Numbered from the stretch's first letter, positions 17,865 to 27,732 are shown. The stretch: 41,688 bases of DNA from Bacillus sp. JCM 19058 (GCA_001310555.1 BAXO01000048.1:1-41688), one strand, 5' to 3'. The notes: generated by a model from the letters alone, not told the origin. A program made the numbers and translations.

Positions 17865-19158
17865 TTAATTGCCTCCTTCAACTCGATAACAGCTTTGTAC
17901 AGATTTTACGACCTCGAGATCGCTTAACCGTTTATACAGGGCTAAATAATTTTCTTTATTTGTTTTATGAGTAATAATGACAATTTCGGCAAATTCCTCA
18001 CCCTCTACAGGAAGCTGTAGCAGCTTTTCAAAGCTTACTTCAAATTCAGCAAACAACGAAGTAATCGCCGAAAAAGCACCGGCTTCGTCTAACACTTGCA
18101 GACGAAGAAAATATTTTGAATCAATTTCTTTATCCTCTTTCAATGCTTTTTGGTGAAGAGGCTTCTGAATCGCTTTTCCGTTAACACCTAGCCTCATATT
18201 CTTCATGACGACGACCAAATCAGAAACAACGGAAGTTCCCGTCGCCAATGATCCGGCACCAGGACCATAGAACATCGTTTCGCCGACGGCCTCACCATAT
18301 ACGTAAACAGCATTATATTCATTATGAACAGCGGCCAATGGGTGGTCATTGGGAACAAGCGTTGGTTGAACACTGACCTCGACTCGTCCGTCATCCCGCT
18401 GTGCCAGTCCAATCAGTTTCATTGTATAACCTAGTTGATTACAGAAATACAAATCGGTATCGGATATATTGGAAATCCCCTCGACAGAAACGTCATCCAA
18501 GCTGACATTTGTCGAAAAACCGAGTGTAGCCAAAATGGACATCTTCCTTGCCGCATCAAGCCCTTCTACATCGGCTGTCGGATCGCTTTCGGCAAAGCCT
18601 AGCTCCTGAGCTTGCTTTAATACTTCATCGTAAGAGCTACCCTCTTGAGACATTTTCGTCAAAATATAATTCGTTGTACCGTTCACGATACCCATCATCT
18701 TTGTAATCCGATCAGCGGCAAGCCCTTCCGACAGACTTCTTAGAATCGGAACTCCCCCTGCCACACTCGCTTCATAAAACAGATCGCAGCCATTTTCAGC
18801 TGCCGTTTCAAGAAGCTCTGCCCCGTGGAGTGCCATTAAGTCTTTATTTGCCGTCACCACATGCTTCTTTTGCTTAAGGGCCTGTAAGACATATTGCTTT
18901 GTTTGCTCAATTCCACCCATGACTTCGATAATTACGTCTACTTCCGGGTCCAGCAACACATCCTGAACATGCTCTGTCAGGATTGCCTCATTAAGATGGA
19001 TATCTCTTTTTTTTGCTTTTATCACGAACGAGAACCTTTCGTACCTCAACCGGGCACCCCACTTGATGCTGCAGCTCTTTCTGATGCTTATTGATAATCG
19101 TGACTACGCCCGTACCTACTGTCCCTAATCCGAGTATCCCAACGCGAACCGCCTTCAC
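17865..19158 (-). CDS. hom: Homoserine dehydrogenase with C-terminal ACT domain, one frameshift
   Basis: Hom reduces aspartate semialdehyde to homoserine. The N-terminal Rossmann motif is [14 protein letters not shown], followed by the conserved [17 protein letters not shown] and the substrate region [10 protein letters not shown]. The C-terminal ACT domain ([20 protein letters not shown]) senses threonine. A frameshift in an A run near 19013 separates the first 45 residues. The start is GTG 19156-19158. About 430 residues is the usual length. It is the first gene of the threonine operon; I saw no riboswitch or T-box in the short upstream region. Confidence 0.95.
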
Positions 19159-19318
19159 TATTTTTAACACTCCTATCCTTCATTGTTCCCCTAAAATGAA
19201 CAATTGTATTTCTATAAAGGACATTATAGACCTGTTTTTATAAGAACACAAGGGTATTCTGGCAAATTTGACATTTTTGGTTCGAGGTGCATGTCCCGAT
19301 TGACATCAGCCTTGACAA

Positions 19319-19347
19319 GCCTGACGCGCTCAACACTCGCGTCAGGC
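19319..19347 (-). terminator. Strong hairpin downstream of yutH, terminator-like
   Basis: GCCTGACGCG (19319-19328) pairs perfectly with CGCGTCAGGC (19338-19347) around a 9-base loop. It lies 20 bases past the yutH stop. The U tract is poor (TTGTC on the minus strand), so its strength as an intrinsic terminator is uncertain. Confidence 0.5.
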
Positions 19348-19366
19348 AAGTTTCGGCAATGTACGA

Positions 19367-20392
19367 TTAAATCCAGTCAACGCTAGGCGCTTTTTGTTCC
19401 GTTCTTGGCAACTTAATCTGCTCCTGAAAATGCCGCAAGAAGTCTTCATTTTGCTTTTCTTCCTTAATAAGAGCAAAGAACGCTTGCCCGTATTCGTGTT
19501 TCTTCTCTTGCACTTGAGCGCGATAATAATTCTCAATTCCTTCAAAGTAATGTACCGGGCAAAGTAACCTAGCATAGCTAAGCGCCATCCGTAGGGTGTC
19601 AGCGGTTCAAATTGCTCATACCCTTCCAAAAATGAAAAGATTTCCCTCTGTTCGTCGGCAAAGCTACTGCGCTTGGAGCGAAGCCATTCGGCAATATCAC
19701 GCATCGGTGATCATAGATAAAATCTGTTGGGCACTTTAAAATGTTCCCTCGTTCTGAAGGGACTAACCACGTACGTTCCGTAAATCGACGATGACAAATC
19801 GTCCCTTGCTCATATGCGCTCGAGCGTTCATCGATTCGCGCATCGACAGCGTATTGGATTGCATTTTCTGTCAACCCCATAAAATAAGGAAACGTAAACA
19901 AAAAGGCTTCATCAACTTCAGATTGAGGCCTCTCATGCAATAGCTGCAAGTACCAATCCTCTAGCTGCTGTAATCGGGTTTGCCATAAATTGTGCCACTT
20001 TCCGAAGTACTCATAACTCTTTTGATTAATTGGTATTTGCTTTCCGTGATAATGAATGGCTCCTAAATGCTCGCCTCTTTCATAACTTGTATTGATTCGT
20101 ACGTTCTCAGCATCTCGCCACTCGGAAGCTTGAATAAGTAAACCTCCTGGCCATCGATTAACCCAACAAGCTGTTGATTTCGAGTTTTTACGAGCTCAAG
20201 CACTGATTGATCATGTAATTGGTGTCTCATATATGAAATGAATGCTACCATGTCATTTTCACCAGACGCGCATTGCTCCTTTGGCAGTAGCAAATAAGAA
20301 TCGTACGCAGTATCAAAGCCCTCATAGTCCCCCATCGCAAATCGGGATTCGCAATAAAGCCCGTAATAATCATAGACGTTTCGTTCGAACAT
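19367..20392 (-). CDS. yutH: YutH-like spore coat-associated protein (CotS/kinase-like), frameshifted
   Basis: Segments closely follow B. subtilis YutH: YDYYGLYCESRFAMGDYEGF, FTFPYFMGLTENAIQYAVDA, GTICHRRFTERTW, the DFIYDHR catalytic-loop-like motif, LTPYGWRLAMLGYF and HYFEGIENYYRAQ. The family is an aminoglycoside-phosphotransferase-like fold associated with the spore coat. Breaks near 20060, 19720 and 19590 split it; bridged length is about 341 residues. The start is ATG 20390-20392 behind GGGAGG. It is transcribed divergently from yutG. Confidence 0.88.
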
Positions 20393-20517
20393 GCATCTGC
20401 CTCCCATCCGCCCATTTCTTTCTAGTCTATGACCTAGACGAATAAAAGGTGTGCGTATCTCGTAGACTAATACGAAGCATTTTCGTCATTTTTGCTGGAA
20501 GCAATGGAGGTGGGTCA

Positions 20518-21142
20518 ATGTCAAAACAAGATTCTGTGGAAACAAAAGCACGCTCATTGTTGTCTGAACGTGGAGTTAAGCTCGATGATATTGCCGAGCT
20601 CGTTTATTTTTTTACAGGTAAAGTATCACCCGGAATTGTCACTAGCGGTTTGTAAAGAAAATGTTGATCGTGTCATTGCCAAACGTGAAGTACAAAATGC
20701 GATTTTAACTGGAATACAGCTCGATTTATTAGCTGAACAAGGTAAGCTTGCCCAGCCCTTGCAAGGAATTATTGAGCGCGATGAAGGGCTGTACGGTGTG
20801 GATGAAGTGATCGCCTTTTCGATCGTCAATGTTTATGGCTCGATCGGCTTCACGAATTACGGCTATATCGATAAGCAAAAACCAGGTATTTTAGAAAAGC
20901 TCAATAACAAAGAGAAAACAGGACAATGTCACACCTTTCTTGATGATATTGTCGGAGCTATTGCCGCGGCTGCCTCAAGCCGTCTTGCCCATCGGCAGAA
21001 AACGTTGAATGACCTTGATTCAGCATCCGGAAGCGAGGCTTCTTTCTTATTTGAACCTATACGGAGACTTATTCAAAGACATTCGTCAAAACTTGATTTT
21101 ACTTTAACGAGGTGTCCAGGTTCATTTTCCTTAAGGCGATGA
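20518..21142 (+). CDS. yutG: YutG, phosphatidylglycerophosphatase A family, frameshifted
   Basis: PgpA-family proteins dephosphorylate phosphatidylglycerophosphate. Recognisable are ETKARSLLSERGVKLDDIAE, KYHPELSLAVCKENVDRV, GLYGVDEVIAFSIVNVYGSI and TFLDDIVGAIAAAASSRLAH. The frame breaks near 20615. The start is ATG 20518, behind GGAGGTG. The open frame runs to 21142, but the last 40 residues do not look like PgpA; a +1 shift would stop at 21012, giving about 165 residues as usual, and a hairpin at 21136 also argues for an earlier end. Confidence 0.85.
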
Positions 21143-21164
21143 TGTGAGCTCCTATCATCATCGC
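21136..21164 (+). terminator. Hairpin after yutG
   Basis: GCGATGATG (21136-21144) pairs with CATCATCGC (21156-21164), followed by TTCTCC. The U tract is weak. It is the only terminator-like structure between yutG and the arsR unit. The rest of the gap to 21318 shows nothing clear. Confidence 0.4.
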
Positions 21165-21318
21165 TTCTCCATATGGATGATTGTTCGTTTCCTTTTTCCT
21201 GAATAGCTTTATCTCATTAATAAGCAGTGCTTCCTCGCCTTTCGATCACTTCAAACGTATACCTTTACTACCAAACTGATTCTCTGCGTATTAAACCTAA
21301 CCACTCGCAAAAGCCTCT

Positions 21319-21356
21319 AAATATAACTATACGGAAATATAATTGTATGGTAATAT
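21319..21356 (+). promoter_or_regulatory. Promoter with 16-bp tandem operator ahead of arsR
   Basis: AAATATAACTATACGG (21319-21334) is followed directly by AAATATAATTGTATGG (21335-21350), identical at 13 of 16 positions. The second copy contains TATAAT (21338-21343), and an extended -10 TGGTAATAT lies at 21348-21356. The latter would start transcription at or next to the arsR ATG (21363). The tandem half-sites are good candidates for ArsR autorepression. Confidence 0.5.
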
Positions 21357-21362
21357 TGTGAC

Positions 21363-21674
21363 ATGAAACATTCTATAATTTTTGAAGTATTAGCTGAGCG
21401 AAACAGACGCTACATCCTCGACCTTTTGCGAGAACGCGAGCACGCAGTCGGAGAAATCGTGGAGCTAAGCGGCTTAAGTCAGCCTGGTGTTTCAAAGCAC
21501 CTTCGTATTTTACGAGAGGCTGGTTTAGTAAAGACACGACAGGCTGGCCAGAAGCGTTTGTATGGTTTGCAGCCCGAACCGTTGGCAGAAATTGACCATT
21601 GGCTAGAACCATACAGACAGTTCTGGTCAAGTAAATTGGATGCGCTCGAACAATTTCTAGATGAGGAGGAGTGA
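21363..21674 (+). CDS. ArsR-family transcriptional regulator
   Basis: A 103-residue winged-helix protein: LAERNRRYILDLLREREHAV, then the recognition region LSGLSQPGVSKHLRILREAG and the wing RQAGQKRLYGLQPEPLAEI. No metal-binding Cys cluster is present, so this is the subtype paired with SRPBCC/AHSA1 proteins and not a metal sensor. There is no clear Shine-Dalgarno. Its stop overlaps the next gene as GTGA, so the pair is translationally coupled. Confidence 0.9.
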   Translation: MKHSIIFEVLAERNRRYILDLLREREHAVGEIVELSGLSQPGVSKHLRILREAGLVKTRQAGQKRLYGLQPEPLAEIDHWLEPYRQFWSSKLDALEQFLDEEE

Positions 21675-22173
21675 GACTAAGTAAAATACTCGAAGGTCGA
21701 AGCATTTCAAGCACCCGGTCGAAAAAAGTTTGGTCTGCATTAACCGAGCCGGAAAAACTTGCCCGTTGGTTAGCCGAAGCGGTGGTTAATTTGGAAAAGG
21801 GCGGGCGTTTCGAGCTCGTATTCAGTGGGACCGAGGGAAACAGCGTTGTCTGTCATATAACCGAAGTGGAACATTTATCTGTTTTTGAATTTACATAGGA
21901 TGATGATTTGATCAAAGTTGAACTCTTTCCAGAACAAGATGGCTGTCTTCTCGTATTAAAGCAAACCTTTAATGCTCTTAACGATCAAGCAGCAAAGGAT
22001 TTAGCGGCTGGCACGTCCATATCGATGTTCTGATCAGTGTACTCGACCAGCCTTTCGTTCCGTTTTCCTATCAACGATGGGGTGAGCTTTATGAGGAGTA
22101 TATAAAAAAAAGTCAATCATTTCTCGTAAAAGGTGCAGCATTCAAAGTAAAAAGCTCCACCCTATTAGTATAA
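21671..22173 (+). CDS. SRPBCC (AHSA1-like) domain protein, frameshifted
   Basis: The START/SRPBCC fold is recognisable from KKVWSALTEPEKLARWLAEA and GGRFELVFSG, the usual order of first strand, helix and ligand-cup strands. The frame breaks near 21895 and 22020; later pieces such as KVELFPEQDGCLLVLKQTF and the end FLVKGAAFKVKSSTLLV complete about 167 residues. The start GTG 21671 overlaps the arsR stop, following GAGGAG. ArsR-SRPBCC pairs are common in Bacillaceae; ligand unknown. Confidence 0.75.
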
Positions 22174-22201
22174 AGACTCAAATGTAAAGGAGTTAATCTA
22201 A

Positions 22202-22640
22202 ATGAGCAAACCATTCGTGGTTAACGAAGAAATTAACATTCATGCATCCTTGGCCAAGGTATGGGATGTACTTATTAAACCAGCATACGTAAAGGAATGG
22301 GATGAGCTTCCCGAAGGATACCCGGAAGAGGATATGCGTGTAGGTAGTGAAGTCTTATGGGAGCTGCCGAATGGAGAGCACTCTAAAACGACTGTAATTG
22401 CAGCAGAAAAGGAAAAAGAATTGAAAATTGCGCTTTATGTCTCGAATTGGAGTGTGTTCCCAGAGCGAGGCGAGGTCGCCTACACATATAAACTGGAAAA
22501 GGCCGCAGAAGGAACAAAGCTTTCGATTGCTATAGGGGATTTCTCGCTGTTGCCTGACGGAGAAAACTATTATGAGGCATCGTTGGAATTTGCTAATGAA
22601 GCAAAGCAAAAAAATTAAGCAGTTGGCAGAGCATGGCTAA
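22202..22640 (+). CDS. Second SRPBCC-domain protein
   Basis: Starts with NEEINIHASLAKVWDVLIKP, the characteristic SRPBCC N-terminus, followed by VGSEVLWELPNGEHSKTTVI and GTKLSIAIGDF. The printed frame ends at 22618 after an A run of seven; removing one A extends the helix to KQLAEHG and ends at 22640, which is the normal C-terminal helix. The start is ATG 22202 after AAAGGAG. It follows the first SRPBCC gene by 28 bases and probably belongs to the same operon. Confidence 0.8.
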
Positions 22641-22678
22641 CAGCAGGAGACATATCGAATAGGGCGACTACGGGTCAG

Positions 22679-22721
22679 CAGGTGAGCGGGACGTCGAGCA
22701 TCAATCTTCCCGCTCACCTTC
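22679..22721 (+). terminator. Terminator-like hairpin after the SRPBCC genes
   Basis: AGGTGAGCGGGA pairs with TCCCGCTCACCT around a 15-base loop; the tail TCTAACG is weak on the plus strand. It lies between the plus-strand SRPBCC genes and the minus-strand yutF and could serve both. Confidence 0.6.
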
Positions 22722-22767
22722 TAACGAAAAAACACTCCGCTCAAAGCTAGCTCCTTCAGACAGGCTT

Positions 22768-23547
22768 TCAGGTTCGCTCCAAAGCGTCGAACCTCCATTC
22801 CGCTAATGAATCCACAGTAAACGTTGGCTTTTCTTTCTTTTTGGTCAGCTGCTCCTTCGTCGTTACTCCTGTATGGACAAGAAGCGTGTCCATGCCGATT
22901 CGTAGTCCTGCCATAATATCAGTATCGTAGTTGTCACCTACCATCAATGTCGTTTCTTTCGCCGTGCCGATCACCTCGAGTGCTTGCTCGACAATAATCG
23001 GCTCGGGCTTTCCGATGAACGTTGGTTGAATACCGGTTGAAACGGATACCGTCGCAACAAGAGAGCCTGCGCCCGGCATAAGTCCACGCTCCGTAGGCAA
23101 GGCTACATCTCCATTAGTGGCAATAAATTGTGCGCCTGCACGGATTTGTAATACAGCCGCCGCTAATTTATCATAGGTTATCTCCCGATCGAGCCCCATG
23201 ACCACATAATCAGCCTCTGTATCGACAAGCTGATGACCTTCAGCCATAAGAGCAGCGCGCAAACCTTCCTCGCCAATTGAAAAAATCCGTGCACTCTCGC
23301 TCTTCTTGCTTACAAACGCCGCTGTCGCCATGCTCGTTGTAAAGACATGCTGCGCCGTCGCTGGAATTTGCATGCTTTGAAGAATCTCTGCGACAGCTTC
23401 AGGACGTTTTGTCGAGTTATTTGTGACAAACAAGTAGGGTAACCCCTTTTTCTGAAGCGTTTGTACAAATTTAACCGCTTCGTTTATCGTTTCTCTTCCC
23501 CTATACATCGTACCATCTAAATCGATTAAAAATCCTTGATAATTCAT
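22768..23547 (-). CDS. yutF: HAD-family p-nitrophenylphosphatase/NagD-like phosphatase YutF
   Basis: A HAD hydrolase of NagD type, 259 residues. Motif I is GFLIDLDGTMYRG (Asp9 nucleophile, Asp11), motif II LFVTNNSTKRP, and motif IV LMVGDNYDTDIMAG with the GKPEP lead-in typical of the NagD cap subfamily. The physiological substrate is unknown. The start is ATG 23545-23547 behind GAGGGAGA. The frame is intact. Confidence 0.93.
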   Translation of the reverse strand: MNYQGFLIDLDGTMYRGRETINEAVKFVQTLQKKGLPYLFVTNNSTKRPEAVAEILQSMQIPATAQHVFTTSMATAAFVSKKSESARIFSIGEEGLRAALMAEGHQLVDTEADYVVMGLDREITYDKLAAAVLQIRAGAQFIATNGDVALPTERGLMPGAGSLVATVSVSTGIQPTFIGKPEPIIVEQALEVIGTAKETTLMVGDNYDTDIMAGLRIGMDTLLVHTGVTTKEQLTKKKEKPTFTVDSLAEWRFDALERT

Positions 23548-23615
23548 ACGCTCTCCCTCTATATTACAAGTGTATTTAAATAAAAGAAAAAGCCGTTTTG
23601 AACGCTTCGCATCAA

Positions 23616-24259
23616 TTATTCGCTCTTCTCCGCTCGCCTGATCACGTAAGTGCAAAATGAGACATCCTCTTTGGCGATACACGATTCCCTTTTCACTTCT
23701 GCATCTCCTAGTAATTCGCGGAATAACTTTTTCTCACAAGCGCAAGCAACCGGGTATTTTTTTTCGCTATTTTGGCAATCGGGCAATTATATTCAACCAG
23801 CTTGTAAGTATCCTCGTCTTGCTGCTCCCATTCCACCATATAGCCATTTTCATGCTGAATTTGCGCCAATGCTTGAACACGCTCCGAAAAAGGCCCTTTG
23901 ATAGACGGCTGATACTTGATTTGGAGTCGTTCTTTTCTTTGTTCAAACAAGTGCTCAATCATGGCATTACCACTAATTTTTTTCCATATCCTCAAGGAAC
24001 TCAAGTGAAAGGCTCCCATAATTGCGGGGGAAGCTTTCTTCACCTTGTTCCGTTAAAAAATATTGATGTGTCGGGCGTCCCATCGCCTTCCGAATCAGGC
24101 GGACTTCCACGAGACCTTCTCGCTCCAACCTTGTAGATGACGGCGAATAGCCATTTCAGTTATTTCTATTTCCTTGGCCATTTCAGAAACCGTTCGATTT
24201 CGATGGCGTTTTAACAGCCATAAAATCATTTGACGAGTGGAGCCAGCGTTTTTATTCAC
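23616..24259 (-). CDS. HTH regulator with C-terminal Cys cluster (SufR/DeoR-like), frameshifted
   Basis: The N-terminal winged helix is TRQMILWLLKRHRNRTVSEM followed by AKEIEITEMAIRRHL and RKAMGRPTHQYFLTEQG. The C-terminal part has NCPIAKIAKK, then after frame correction at an A run near 23757, ACACEKKLFRELLGD, RESCIAKED and VSFCTYVI. Five Cys in this arrangement resemble the Fe-S-binding domain of SufR-type repressors. Breaks also occur near 24135 and 24000. About 214 residues. The start is probably GTG 24257-24259. It sits among Fe-S related genes (yutI, yuzB, lipA). Assignment to SufR proper is not certain. Confidence 0.72.
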
Positions 24260-24324
24260 GGACCATCACCATCCTTAACAATATTGTATGCGATGACGCG
24301 AATATTGTAAATTTTAGAGACTTT

Positions 24325-24777
24325 TTAGCCTTTTTTCGGCTCCGGCAAAAAGGCGGAAACAGGTCCAAGTTCTTTGTTCAAATAGGCTCTGACCGCATCG
24401 GCAAACATAGCGTATTCCTTCTGATGCTCCAATAAAATGCGCGAAACCTCGGAATGGTCGATATCGAGATAATCTTGCACGAGCGATTTTCTAAGCTTAA
24501 TTACCCGCTTTAAAGATGCTGCAGTCTGTTCTGTGATAACCCGTTCATCCTCTAATATGTCAATAATATCCTCGTAACTTCCTGGATCGCGCATAATAAA
24601 GCCATCGATCATTCCGTTGCCGACATCAAGAATCGATTCGATCAACCCGATAGCAACTCGCTCCAAAGCCAATTGATCGGTTCGCTTCTCGCTGTTAGAA
24701 ACTGTTTCAACATGTGCTTGTAGCTCTTCAAAGTAACATAACGTTCGTTCAATTTTTTCTCGATCGACAAAGTACAT
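24325..24777 (-). CDS. yutE: YutE, DUF86 (HepT-like) protein
   Basis: A 150-residue helical protein nearly colinear with B. subtilis YutE: MYFVDREKIERTL, ESILDVGNGMIDGFIMRDPG, SYEDIIDILEDERVITEQ and the C-terminus LNKELGPVSAF. The RKSLVQDYL segment is the HepT-like Rx4HxY-type region, with Tyr kept but His replaced by Asp. No cognate MNT nucleotidyltransferase is next to it, so a toxin-antitoxin role is not supported here. The start is ATG 24775-24777 after GTGGAG. Confidence 0.92.
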   Translation of the reverse strand: MYFVDREKIERTLCYFEELQAHVETVSNSEKRTDQLALERVAIGLIESILDVGNGMIDGFIMRDPGSYEDIIDILEDERVITEQTAASLKRVIKLRKSLVQDYLDIDHSEVSRILLEHQKEYAMFADAVRAYLNKELGPVSAFLPEPKKG

Positions 24778-24973
24778 TGTTCTATCCACTCCACTCATTA
24801 TTAACACTTCGATAATTTATACCAGTCATTTCCTTTAATCCTCTGCCCGTTCTGTACCAAGATGGGTGTAATTTACACGTTTCGTGCTCAAGCTACATGC
24901 TTTTCTACGTTGAGTTGAAGTGATATTCCACTCGTTCTCGGGAACGATAACCGTATAAGGAGGTGGTCTAATA

Positions 24974-25253
24974 GTGTCAGACAAAAAAAAGCAAGGATTA
25001 CTCAGATTTTGCCAACGTTGAAGCAATGCGGAACTATCTGATTCCCGAGTCTTCTCCTGAAGGTCCGTACGGTTCACCGATTAATAAAGATAAACCGGTC
25101 ACGAATAAAAGTACACCTTGGAAACCGGGACAGCGTTATTACAGCGCCTTTAATTATTCAAGCAAATCGATTCATCAAGGGTTACCTCGCCGTTATCCCG
25201 GCGCTCATCCGACCCACGATAACCCAGATATAGATGAAGCGTACGATAAATAA
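24974..25253 (+). CDS. Small conserved Bacillaceae cytosolic protein, one frameshift
   Basis: About 92 residues beginning MSDKKK, then YSDFANVEAMRNYLIPE, GPYGSPINKDKPVTNKSTPW, GQRYYSAFNYSSKS and GLPRRYPGAHPTHD. I recall this as a family annotated only as cytosolic protein. One extra A in the run of eight at 24983 breaks the frame. The start is GTG 24974, eight bases behind a perfect AGGAGGTG. It is convergent with yutD. Confidence 0.82.
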
Positions 25254-25262
25254 TGATGATAT

Positions 25263-25297
25263 GTAAAGAAGGGCTGTTGCCCTTCTTTACTTTTCTA
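25263..25297. terminator. Bidirectional terminator between the small cytosolic protein and yutD
   Basis: GTAAAGAAGGGC (25263-25274) pairs with GCCCTTCTTTAC (25279-25290), loop TGTT, followed by TTTTCTATTTTTTTT on the plus strand. It overlaps the last codons of yutD on the other strand. Confidence 0.85.
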
Positions 25298-25573
25298 TTT
25301 TTTTTGACTCGCTTAAGGACAAAATAAGCACAGCCAAAGTTGCAATATTCGTATAAATAATCGGGGAGTGTACTAATTTTCGTATCAAATGTCGATTTCT
25401 TATGCCGATCCTCAAAAAAAACCTCGGAGCCTCAGCTGATTATAGCCCCAATCTCCGACAATGTAATCGTATTTATTTAACACTTCACTGTATCTCTCTT
25501 TAAAAACTTCTTCATTCCAGCCATTCTTTGCTTCTTCAACAATTTCGAATTGCAACCCTTGAATTTGGATCAT
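25287..25573 (-). CDS. yutD: YutD (DUF1027), two frameshifts
   Basis: A short gene that is easy to miss because two T/A-run errors cut it. On the minus strand ATG (25571-25573), seven bases behind GAGGTGA, starts MIQIQGLQFEIVEEAKNGWN, then EVFKERYSEVLNKYDYIVGD, WGYNQLRLRGFF. After correcting a run of eight T near 25420 it continues EDRHKKSTFDTKISTLPDYL and YEYCNFGCAYFVLKR. This is almost identical in layout to B. subtilis YutD. About 95 residues. Function unknown. Confidence 0.87.
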
Positions 25574-25854
25574 CTACGACTCACCTCAGCATTTGTCCAT
25601 TTCTAAGTTAGCTCTAGTCGGTTTTTCTTAAGCATAGTCAGAACACCGACGGATAGGAGCCTTATTGTTTCCTTCATCATATTTGTACTTACGTTACACT
25701 TCAAAGGTCCGCACGTGGTACATAGAGAAAGGAATTATTTTCAGTACATTCGTTTTTCCTTATTGTATCACAACATCCACTCATTTTCGCCAGCATTTAC
25801 TAGCTGTAACAAACATGAAATTAGGTCAATCTGATTAATAAGGAGGTCGACATA

Positions 25855-26454
25855 ATGAAAAAGAGACTGCTATTCCCTATCATTCTTAGCATTTTATTAT
25901 TTTCCGGCTGCCAAGCAACTGAGGAAGGACAACCGTTTTTACAGCGTCCTAACACCCTATCTTCGGAAAAGCTTCCGCATCTTGATCTTGAAGCTGACAA
26001 AGGACAAAAAGAGACTTTCGGATATAGACGTTACCAAAAGCAGCAGTTTAAAGCACAGCCACAGCTTGATCGAGATCAGCTTGCCAATAACGTCACTCGT
26101 CTCGCTTTATCTAACCAGCATGTGGAGGAAGCGGCGGCTCTTGTAACTAGCAAATACGTATTAATCGCTTACGACGCCTCAAGCGGTGACAGAGAGGAAG
26201 TGGCCGAGCAAGTAAAACGCAGTGCCAGCTCTATTCTTCCACGATTCTTTAAGATTTATCTGACAGACGATCACGGGATGTTCGAAGAAATCGAACGGTT
26301 TCAAGGACTTTCAACTCGTTCGAAGCAGACGGGACGATCGCTTGAAGAGACCATTAAAGAAATGCAGCTATCTCCTCAAGGGGATCGAAAAATAAGGACA
26401 GAAGAAAGGAGTCTGCCGTCCGAGCGGCATCACTTCCGAATGAAGAGCCACTAG
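25855..26454 (+). CDS. yutC: YutC, YhcN/YlaJ-family spore lipoprotein
   Basis: A 199-residue lipoprotein: signal peptide KKRLLFPIILSILLF followed by the lipobox SGCQ (Cys19). The YhcN/YlaJ domain shows LANNVTRLALSNQHVEEAAA and LVTSKYVLIAYDASSGD. Proteins of this family are found in the spore inner membrane or cortex. The start ATG 25855 follows AGGAGGTCGAC. The 281 bases upstream show no other gene. Confidence 0.88.
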   Translation: MKKRLLFPIILSILLFSGCQATEEGQPFLQRPNTLSSEKLPHLDLEADKGQKETFGYRRYQKQQFKAQPQLDRDQLANNVTRLALSNQHVEEAAALVTSKYVLIAYDASSGDREEVAEQVKRSASSILPRFFKIYLTDDHGMFEEIERFQGLSTRSKQTGRSLEETIKEMQLSPQGDRKIRTEERSLPSERHHFRMKSH

Positions 26455-26455
26455 A

Positions 26456-26490
26456 TCGAAAAAAGGAGGCAGCCCTCCTTTTTTCGTCTT
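26456..26490. terminator. Terminator between yutC and lipA
   Basis: CGAAAAAAGGAGG pairs with CCTCCTTTTTTCG around CAGC, followed by TCTTT. It suits both convergent genes. Confidence 0.85.
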
Positions 26491-26549
26491 TATAAACTTC
26501 ACAGCCTCTCGCTCTAAGAAGAGCAAAACTGTATATGTGTGCTTCCAGA

Positions 26550-27474
26550 TTACTTATTTACGGCATGCTGACTTTCTGCCTTACGCGCTTCCTCACGGAC
26601 TTGAGCCTGATTTACTTGCTCATCAGCATGATAGGAGGAGCGTACCAACGGTCCAGATTCACAATGGCTGAAGCCCTTCTCCAAGGCAATCTGCTTCAGC
26701 TCCGCAAATTCATCAGGATGATAATACTTTACTACCTTCAGATGCTTTTTCGTCGGCTGCAAGTATTGACCAATCGTCATAATATCAACGCGATTAGCGC
26801 GCAAATCGTCCATCGTCTCAACAATTTCTTCCTTAGTTTCGCCCAAGCCGATCATTAGGCTTGATTTTGTTGGGATATCCGGGTGCATGTCCTTTGCTCT
26901 GCGTAGAAACTCAAGCGAACGCTCATAAGTGGCTCTCGCCCGAACCCTTGGTGTTAAGCGGCGAACGGTTTCTATATTATGGTTCAAAATATTCGGTCTT
27001 GCATCCATTAATATTTTTAGACTCTCCTCTTTGCCGAGCATATCTGAAGGGAGAACTTCAATCGTACAAAACGGGTTTTTTTCGCCTTACCGCTCGGACG
27101 GTTTCTGCAAAAACAGAAGCACCTCCGTCCTTCAGATCATCGCGAGCCACCGCTGTTATGACTGCATGCTTAAGACCCATCAGCTCGACAGATTCCGCAA
27201 CCCGTTCGGGCTCTTGTAAATCGAGCTCATTTGGGAGGCCTGTCTTGACAGCACAAAACCGGCAAGCTCGTGTACATACGTCACCGAGAATCATAAATGT
27301 TGCTGTTTTTCGAACGGCCCAGCACTCATGAATATTCGGACAACGCGCCTCTTCACAAACTGTATGTAATTTTTTTTCGCGCATCATTTTTTTCAAGCCT
27401 GTATAAGACTCGTTCGTATTTAGTTTAATTTTCAACCAATCAGGCTTGCGTAGATGCTCTTCCTTTTTTGCCAT
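26550..27474 (-). CDS. lipA: Lipoyl synthase, one frameshift
   Basis: LipA inserts sulfur into the octanoyl chain on lipoyl domains. The auxiliary cluster ligands are [12 protein letters not shown], the radical-SAM cluster is CTRACRFC, and the C-terminal [17 protein letters not shown] contains the conserved RSSYHA Ser ligand. A T-run error near 27080 breaks the frame. The corrected length is about 308 residues, as expected. I take the second of two adjacent ATGs (27472-27474), eight bases behind GGAG. It is divergent from lytH. Confidence 0.95.
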
Positions 27475-27732
27475 CATAATCACTCCATCCAATTCCGGTA
27501 TATCCAGTCTTGCAGCAGCAAGCAATATTACAAAAAAACACTCATACACTCGATAGGCGTTCAGCCTATATTCATTAGCGAATCATCATGTATACTGTAC
27601 CATGAATTTGCGAAAATAACCAAACTGGCGCTCAAAATTTCCATTGATTCTCATCGATTGTTTTTCGTTTTTTTACACACGATACAATGGAAGACTATTT
27701 TAAAACTGCCTGTGAGAAAGGAGCTCCTTCGG

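Noticed and set aside
23657..24136. 159-residue plus-strand open frame
   Set aside because: Antisense to the SufR-like regulator, whose corrected frame explains the region.
24325..24777. YutE as a HepT toxin of a HepT-MNT system
   Set aside because: No nucleotidyltransferase partner next to it, and the gene is a conserved chromosomal yutE.
26861..27331. 156-residue plus-strand open frame
   Set aside because: Antisense to lipA.
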